A DNA stretch of 64,000 bases from Durusdinium trenchii (lineage: Eukaryota > Sar > Dinophyceae > Suessiales > Symbiodiniaceae). How positions within the stretch are numbered: position 1 is the first letter of the stretch; each line of letters begins with the position of its first letter. Under the pieces are notes generated by a model. The model was not told where the DNA came from and did not search any database. It saw nothing but the letters and a program-made list of their open reading frames with translations. The position numbers and the translations under genes were made by a program. The stretch spans positions 193,133 to 257,132 of the forward strand of contig CAXAMN010021729.1 in the NCBI GenBank assembly GCA_963970005.1. The letters run 5' to 3'. This document shows, piece by piece, positions 61,301 through 64,000 of the stretch.

Positions 61301-63039
61301 CAATAATCTTCAATATATGACCTTCTGCCAAAGCATAGTGTCGAGTCGAGGACATGGTTTTTGCGCAAGGTTATGGCGGTTATGGCTGGGGGCCTTATCG
61401 CGTTAGAAGCTTTTTGCAAAATTAGATAAAATATGATAAAATTAGATTCGTTTTAAACAAAATCGTCATCGCACCGTTTTGGCGGTTGCTCAGACTAAAG
61501 GGGAGCGCTCTTCAGCTCCCATGACCTCCCATCACGACGCTCGCCCTCCAGAACATGACTTCGTGTCCAAGCATGCTTGCTGCTCCCAAATCACCTGCCT
61601 ACCTGCAGATCATGAACAAACTCCGGGGACAAACGGATCTGAAAGAGCACGACGATGAGTCGCAACTATCAATCACAGTTCAGGGAAGAGATTAAGAAAA
61701 CCACCAACTTCATGCCGCATGCCCAAGCCACTGCCAGTAGTGGGGCCCCTTGCCCATCAACAAATCTTCCCTCGTTGTGTCACCACCGCCCTTCTCTGCC
61801 TTTTCTACCCCCCACCACCACCACCACACGCCCAGCTTCGGGCAGGCCAATAATCTGCTTGGCCGCATCATCTCCCCGGTCGATGGTCCGGAACTCGCCC
61901 AGAACACAGGGCAACATCAGCATCTGTTCGAAGTAGCCGCCCTGGTTGGCATCGATGCATTGGCTGAAGATCCCACGCAAGAAGATGATGGCGTGATTCT
62001 GGTTGTCCTCACATTTCTCATGGGAGGAATGTTGATCGACGAGCATGGCACAACCAAGCATAGCCCTTGTGCCATACTTATTCCAAGCGGTTCAAGCAGT
62101 ATGTTTTTATGCGTTTCACGGAAGATGCTACTTCAAGCATGTTTTCTCGGAACAAGGAAACCGCAAGAGCCCTCTCATCACCCCACAAATGCAAATTTCA
62201 AACTGCCTACATTGAGCCCAACATCACAGCCTATCACAACCACCCCCTCCCTGCGAAACGTAGACTTAGGATTTAGGAATCAGGAATGCCAAAGAAGCCC
62301 TCTTCCGGTCCCATGGAATTCTCAAAACACGAAAAACAAGTCGTCTTATTCCTCCAAGCGTCACTCTTCCCATCTCCAAGAATGGGATATCCCGGCAGCT
62401 CCACCGTGTACTTGGCCTTGCGACGACCATTGCTGCCTGGCACCTCGGAGCACTGCCCATCCACCAAGCAGCTGAAGTAGCGACGCTTCTGCCGCGGGTG
62501 GATCTTGTCCACCTCCGCGTGGATGTTCTTCTCCTGTCCGAAGAAGGGAGACCGGACTCTCCAAAAATGGAGAAAATCACCTCCACAAAGGAGTGGTCCA
62601 CTTGGGTGTGTTTGGTTCGTGAAGGGTAGATGCACAATGATACATAGTTTTCTTGCAAAGATACATAATTATCTGGGTCTCACTTCAGTTTCAGTTTCGG
62701 CTGTTTGCAAAACTAGGCTGCAGCAACACTATAATTGTGAGCTTTTTCTCACGCAAAGAGCTCCCTTCAATTGTTTTGCAGATCAGGAAGTCCTTTCGAG
62801 AACCACTGTTCACTGTATTTCCTCATTGTCTTAGTGGAACATCTGAGCCCGAAGAGCTTGCCAAATGCGCTGCCGAACCGGCCTTACATACCATTCCCAC
62901 GTCCAAGTTTCGATGGTCTAAACATCCCCCCCTACACTTGCGAAATCGACTGACTGCTGGGCCAAAGAGCTTCAGACTGCTTCGGTTCTCCTTGAAGTCG
63001 ATGAACGCGACTTTCAAGCTGCTTGGGAACTTGGCAAAC
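43212..63039 (-). CDS. 1,3-beta-glucan synthase (GT48, FKS1/callose synthase family), many-exon gene, N-terminus outside window
   Basis: Integral membrane enzyme that makes beta-1,3-glucan (callose-like wall polymer) from UDP-glucose. I place 25 exons (listed separately), about 1.64 kb coding in 19.8 kb. Diagnostic motifs appear in family order: KVAFID, YFSCLVDG, GDGKSDNQNHAIIF, IDANQ, FGTILQR, MHYGHPD, QGGVSK, NLSEDIFAGM, KHCEYFHVAK, GRDLGF, GAGEQ, FYYAHVGFY, then membrane segments with FQAKIIGYY, TGRG, LYLDYA, YYDG and GPFVFNP. Phases agree across all joins except around one tentative exon (51618-51685). Counting inferred junctions, donors are about 14 GC, 6 GA and 5 GT, and all acceptors are AG|G; I used that rule to choose borders, so the latter is partly circular. 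The usual GKGRD reads AKGRD here. The start and N-terminal domain lie beyond 64 kb, and the stop is not identified. Confidence 0.93.
43604..43688 (-). CDS. glucan synthase exon 24 (transmembrane helix)
   Basis: GAG|G acceptor, 28 codons with a hydrophobic helix (VIGVNFLISIFCLAVWLG) ending PHDFAH, then a GA donor. Confidence 0.65.
44382..44415 (-). CDS. glucan synthase exon 23
   Basis: 34 nt: CAG|G acceptor, AWVGFFLEDSG, GC donor. It joins exon 22 in phase. A link exon to the next membrane helix may be missing. Confidence 0.7.
44575..44772. repeat. degenerate ATCACTTGCGCACCACAGATTTGG repeat
   Basis: About five diverged copies of a 25-30 bp unit within a glucan synthase intron. Core gcgcac recalls the repeat at 7303-7455. 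Confidence 0.6.
45026..45371 (-). CDS. small two-exon candidate gene inside a glucan synthase intron (82 aa)
   Basis: Exon 1 (45371-45240) starts at an ATG and reads MIRWTNFEYSVVDENWP and ATEQDNLVGRI, with a GT donor. A 97-bp intron follows. Exon 2 (45142-45026) has acceptor CAG|G and reads VGGKVLAARKISDNMVWLSA to a TGA. Phases match. It lies wholly within the intron between exons 22 and 23, on the same strand. The family is unknown. Exon 1 could start at the internal AG|G at 45359 instead, in which case it would be part of a larger gene. Confidence 0.5.
45525..45870. repeat. long pyrimidine-rich tract on the plus strand
   Basis: About 340 bp dominated by T and C (tttctt, gcttctttt). The open frames over it are Phe/Ser/Leu/Cys-rich artefacts of composition. 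It lies in a glucan synthase intron. Confidence 0.7.
46645..46683 (-). CDS. glucan synthase exon 22
   Basis: 39 nt: CAG|G acceptor, YQFDLDEVRGDM, GC donor. Completes the FNP-Y-Q-F motif with exon 21 and an Arg with exon 23. Confidence 0.8.
46821..46865 (-). CDS. glucan synthase exon 21
   Basis: 45 nt: CAG|G acceptor, ITIVSWLYGPFVFN, GC donor after CC. Matches the conserved W-L-x-x-P-F-x-F-N-P of GT48 enzymes. Confidence 0.9.
47140..47235 (-). CDS. glucan synthase exon 20
   Basis: 96 nt: CAG|G acceptor, LLLGGVSDSGNSSSLGFTWL then AIGTDPWVASS, GC donor after TT (the next GC, three bases on, is equally possible). Almost all third positions are G or C. The opposite strand frame is a shadow. Confidence 0.75.
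47889..47909 (-). CDS. glucan synthase exon 19 (21-nt microexon)
   Basis: GAG|G acceptor, YAYYDG, GC donor after AT. Recognised by the conserved YYDG and by phase on both sides. Confidence 0.65.
48487..48527 (-). CDS. glucan synthase exon 18
   Basis: 41 nt: CAG|G acceptor, VGGLYLDYASLGS, GA donor (AA|GAGCGC). Confidence 0.85.
49475..49558 (-). CDS. glucan synthase exon 17
   Basis: 84 nt: CAG|G acceptor, NELRYGGAKYVATGRG and PTYRRPFIG, then a GA donor (GGT|GAGACG). An overlapping GT donor one base earlier would break the phase with exon 18. Confidence 0.93.
50128..50195. repeat. GACA/GGAC tetranucleotide microsatellite
   Basis: Tandem gacagaca passing into ggacggac. Located in a glucan synthase intron. 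Confidence 0.95.
50988..51057. repeat. 21-bp repeat, three diverged copies
   Basis: Copies of aggttggaggccattgctatt, the same family as the array at 51853-52120. Confidence 0.8.
51089..51146 (-). CDS. glucan synthase exon 16
   Basis: 58 nt: CAG|G acceptor, YLTLSFLMFVFQAKIIGYY, GT donor. Matches the conserved F-x-F-Q-(A/S)-K segment before the NELRYGG region. Confidence 0.93.
51271..51325. repeat. GA and AC dinucleotide microsatellites
   Basis: (ga)n followed by (ac)n in a glucan synthase intron. Confidence 0.95.
51540..51565 (-). CDS. glucan synthase exon 15 (26-nt microexon)
   Basis: AAG|G acceptor, EAVFRLGK, GT donor after CA. Phase completes a Gln with exon 16. Called from motif order and phase. 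Confidence 0.7.
51618..51685 (-). CDS. glucan synthase exon 14 (membrane segment), tentative
   Basis: The frame reads LALWGQMPFVVFSVLGG, fitting the expected Q-M-P-F membrane segment, with a GC donor in phase with exon 15. The only acceptor (AAAG|G) does not fit the phase of exon 13, so the 5' border is doubtful. Confidence 0.5.
51853..52120. repeat. 21-bp tandem repeat array (AGGTTGGAGGCCATCGCTACT)
   Basis: About twelve copies, broken by a 10-N gap (52034-52043). Because 21 is a multiple of three, both strands stay open; the plus strand reads repeated EAIATRL. It lies in the intron between glucan synthase exons 13 and 14. Single copies occur near 32240 and 58525. Confidence 0.9.
52034..52043. 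other. assembly gap, 10 N
   Basis: Ten N inside the tandem array; the copy number is therefore unreliable. Confidence 0.99.
52277..52312 (-). CDS. glucan synthase exon 13
   Basis: 36 nt: CAG|G acceptor, AMARLLSIWYSW, GC donor. Matches the L-S-x-W-x-S-W membrane motif. Confidence 0.7.
53822..53866 (-). CDS. glucan synthase exon 12, tentative
   Basis: 45 nt: GAG|G acceptor, VFAWAALALERGLAQ, GT donor, phase 0 on both sides. Hydrophobic, as expected here, but not diagnostic. Confidence 0.5.
54317..54391 (-). CDS. glucan synthase exon 11
   Basis: 75 nt: GAG|G acceptor, ALTFYYAHVGFYVTQGLVSA, GT donor (GTGAGG). Matches the F-Y-Y-x-x-x-G-F segment that opens the C-terminal membrane region. Confidence 0.93.
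54959..55034 (-). CDS. glucan synthase exon 10
   Basis: 76 nt: GAG|G acceptor, LSSGAGEQILTRQMFRLGQL, GC donor. Matches the G-x-G-E-Q-x-L-(S/T)-R motif. Confidence 0.93.
55230..55273 (-). CDS. glucan synthase exon 9
   Basis: 44 nt: GAG|G acceptor, GRDLGFNTVLGFFS, GC donor. Begins within the conserved G-K-G-R-D-(L/V)-G. Confidence 0.93.
55840..55885 (-). CDS. glucan synthase exon 8
   Basis: 46 nt: GAG|G acceptor, QGRSIKHCEYFHVAK, GT donor. Matches I-K-H-C-E-Y of fungal FKS proteins; the Gly before the Lys is Ala here. Confidence 0.93.
56371..56432 (-). CDS. glucan synthase exon 7
   Basis: 62 nt: GAG|G acceptor, ATKTINLSEDIFAGMDFTLR, GC donor. One of the most conserved GT48 motifs (N-L-S-E-D-I-F-A-G). 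Confidence 0.95.
56642..56672 (-). CDS. glucan synthase exon 6 (31-nt microexon)
   Basis: GAG|G acceptor, YMMQQGGVSK, GC donor. Supplies the R/Q-G-G-V-S-K motif between exons 5 and 7 in exact phase. Confidence 0.9.
57621..57667 (-). CDS. glucan synthase exon 5 (47 nt)
   Basis: AAG|G acceptor, VLGARMHYGHPDIMN, GC donor after AA. Contains the invariant H-Y-G-H-P-D. Confidence 0.93.
58661..58750 (-). CDS. glucan synthase exon 4
   Basis: 90 nt: CAG|G acceptor, EHITSDIGSVGDFAAGSEVA then FGTILQRTYS, GC donor. The only donor in phase with exon 5 is the GC. Confidence 0.93.
59097..60064 (-). CDS. complete two-exon gene nested in a glucan synthase intron, 238 aa, unknown function
   Basis: Exon 1 (60064-59984) starts at an ATG in a GCCATGG context and reads MVRVFSLSGTELLSSTDVLS then VEEIYRQ. 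The intron (59983-59733) is GTAGGT...CCAG. Exon 2 (59732-59097) starts VANKMGAHCKLIGPNGSEL and runs 211 codons to a TGA, with helical segments such as TLADLLKLRDEYRITSEER. The first 45 residues resemble the beta-grasp (ubiquitin-like) starts common in Symbiodiniaceae proteins; this is an impression. The C-terminal 170 residues match nothing I recognise. The gene sits wholly inside the 3089-bp intron between glucan synthase exons 3 and 4, same strand. Confidence 0.85.
60071..60076 (-). promoter_or_regulatory. possible spliced-leader acceptor upstream of the nested gene
   Basis: CTTCAG, six bases before the ATG and after a pyrimidine-leaning stretch on the minus strand. Dinoflagellate nuclear mRNAs receive a trans-spliced leader at such an AG; use here is inferred. 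Confidence 0.4.
61840..62007 (-). CDS. glucan synthase exon 3
   Basis: 168 nt: GAG|G acceptor, DNQNHAIIFLRGIFSQCIDA then NQGGYFEQML, ending QIIGLP at a GA donor. Matches the N-Q-N-H-A-(I/L)-I-F...I-D-x-N-Q core. Confidence 0.95.
62363..62533 (-). CDS. glucan synthase exon 2
   Basis: 171 nt: CAG|G acceptor, RRYFSCLVDGQCSEV, KYTVELPGYPILGDGKS, GA donor. The GA donor is forced because exon 3 supplies the next residue (Asp-Asn-Gln) of GDGKSDNQN. Confidence 0.95.
62991..63039 (-). CDS. glucan synthase exon 1 (first visible)
   Basis: 49 nt: GAG|G acceptor, FAKFPSSLKVAFIDFK, GA donor. Matches the Y-P-x-L-x-V-A-Y-(I/L)-D element that precedes the catalytic core. Earlier exons are outside the window. 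Confidence 0.85.
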
Positions 63040-63275
63040 CTCAGTAGTACATGCCTGGAAACACTGTCACAGCCCAGATCGCCAGCTCAAGGCTAATTGG
63101 ACTAAGGATATTAGAATATATTATACCGGGGCCCGAATACATGGCACATCCGGCTGGAAAGAGTATGATGGCACAGGAAAATTTACGACCTCATCAACTG
63201 GAGAGCCTAGAGGACTAACCCTGCAACGTGTAAGATGGCACATGGGTCACTCCAGGACAACACCACAGGACTCTA

Positions 63276-64000
63276 AGATGGCACAAGGAAAACGAATAGA
63301 AATGATCATTATTTTAAAAAGAAAACAAAAGGAAATGAGCCTTTTTTACAGGGAAAATGAAAGGAAACTATACTTGTTCAAAAGGAAAATGACAGGAAAT
63401 GATTATTTTTAAACGGAAAATGAAAGGAAATGATAATCTTTAAAAGGAAAATGAAAGGAAATAAGCACTTTTACAGGGAAAATTAAAGGAAACCATATTT
63501 TTTAAAAGGAAAGTGAAAGGAAATGATTATTTTTAAAAGGAAAATGAAAGGAAATGATAATCTTTAAAAGGAAAATGAAAAGACATGATCATTTTTGCAG
63601 GGAAAATTAAAGGAAACCATATTTTAAAAGGAAAATGAAAGGAAATTACTATCTCTAAAAGAAAGATGAAAGGGAAGGATCATTATGTAAAAGGAAAACA
63701 AAAGGAAATTACTATTTCCCAATAGGTGCACTAAGATGGCACACCAGAGGAAGCTAAAGGAAAACGAATAGAAATGATCATTAATTTAAAAGGAAAACAA
63801 AAGGACATGATCATCTTTAAAAGGAAATTGAAAGGAAATGATAATCTTTAAAAGGACAATGAAAGGAAATGAGCATGTTTAAAGGGAAAATTAAAGGAAA
63901 CCATAATTTCTTAAAAGGAAAATGAAAGGAAATTACTATCTCTAAAAGAAACATGAAAGGGAAGGATCATTACTTTAAACGGAAAACAAAGGAAATGATT
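63276..64000. repeat. A/G-rich degenerate tandem repeat array
   Basis: Roughly 30-35 bp units built on aaaaggaaaatgaaaggaaatgat with variable spacers. A longer period of about 450 bp is marked by aagatggcaca...aaaacgaatagaaatgatcatta at 63278 and 63732. It runs off the right edge. Confidence 0.85.

Overview
The window looks like nuclear DNA of a dinoflagellate, most likely a Symbiodiniaceae-type alga. Long stretches contain no open frame, coding exons are short (about 20-400 nt) and GC-rich, and almost every intron acceptor is AG followed by G. Splice donors are a mix of GC, GA and GT, and all but one of the convincing exons lie on the minus strand, as expected for the unidirectional gene arrays of dinoflagellates. 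The assembly has gaps at 7456-7855 (400 N), 18448-18457 and 52034-52043. Because the genes are split, conventional ORFs are mostly misleading. I read exons from protein motifs, third-position GC, splice sites and reading phase.

Right third (43.2-63.0 kb): a large minus-strand gene for a 1,3-beta-glucan synthase (GT48, FKS1/callose synthase family) is split into at least 25 exons, several of only 21-50 nt. Motifs such as GDGKSDNQNHAIIF, MHYGHPD, QGGVSK, NLSEDIFAGM, GRDLGF, FYYAHVGFY, FQAKIIGYY, NELRYGGAKYVATGRG, LYLDYA, YYDG and GPFVFNP occur in family order with compatible phases. The N-terminus lies beyond the right edge. A complete two-exon gene (238 aa, unknown function) sits in one of its introns on the same strand, and a second small candidate (82 aa) sits in another.

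Left and middle (0-31 kb): minus-strand exons belong to a CEP19-like gene (about 4 kb), a PDZ plus glycosyltransferase-like gene (8.8-11.0 kb), a GT25-like glycosyltransferase (19.4-21.1 kb) and several unidentified proteins. Between 31 and 43 kb only isolated exon-like islands are visible.

Mobile and repeated DNA: a compact LTR element at 11867-13191 has identical 178-bp terminal repeats (TG...CA). Its plus-strand reading frames end in a phospholipase D-like domain, and it lies in a TAG/GGCC simple-repeat field. Each LTR contains a 12-nt match to the 3' end of the dinoflagellate trans-spliced leader, followed by GT. Other repeats include a 21-bp tandem family in a glucan synthase intron, degenerate GTGCGC-type repeats, three perfect short foldbacks, a 0.23-kb local duplication near 25 kb and an A/G-rich array at the right edge.
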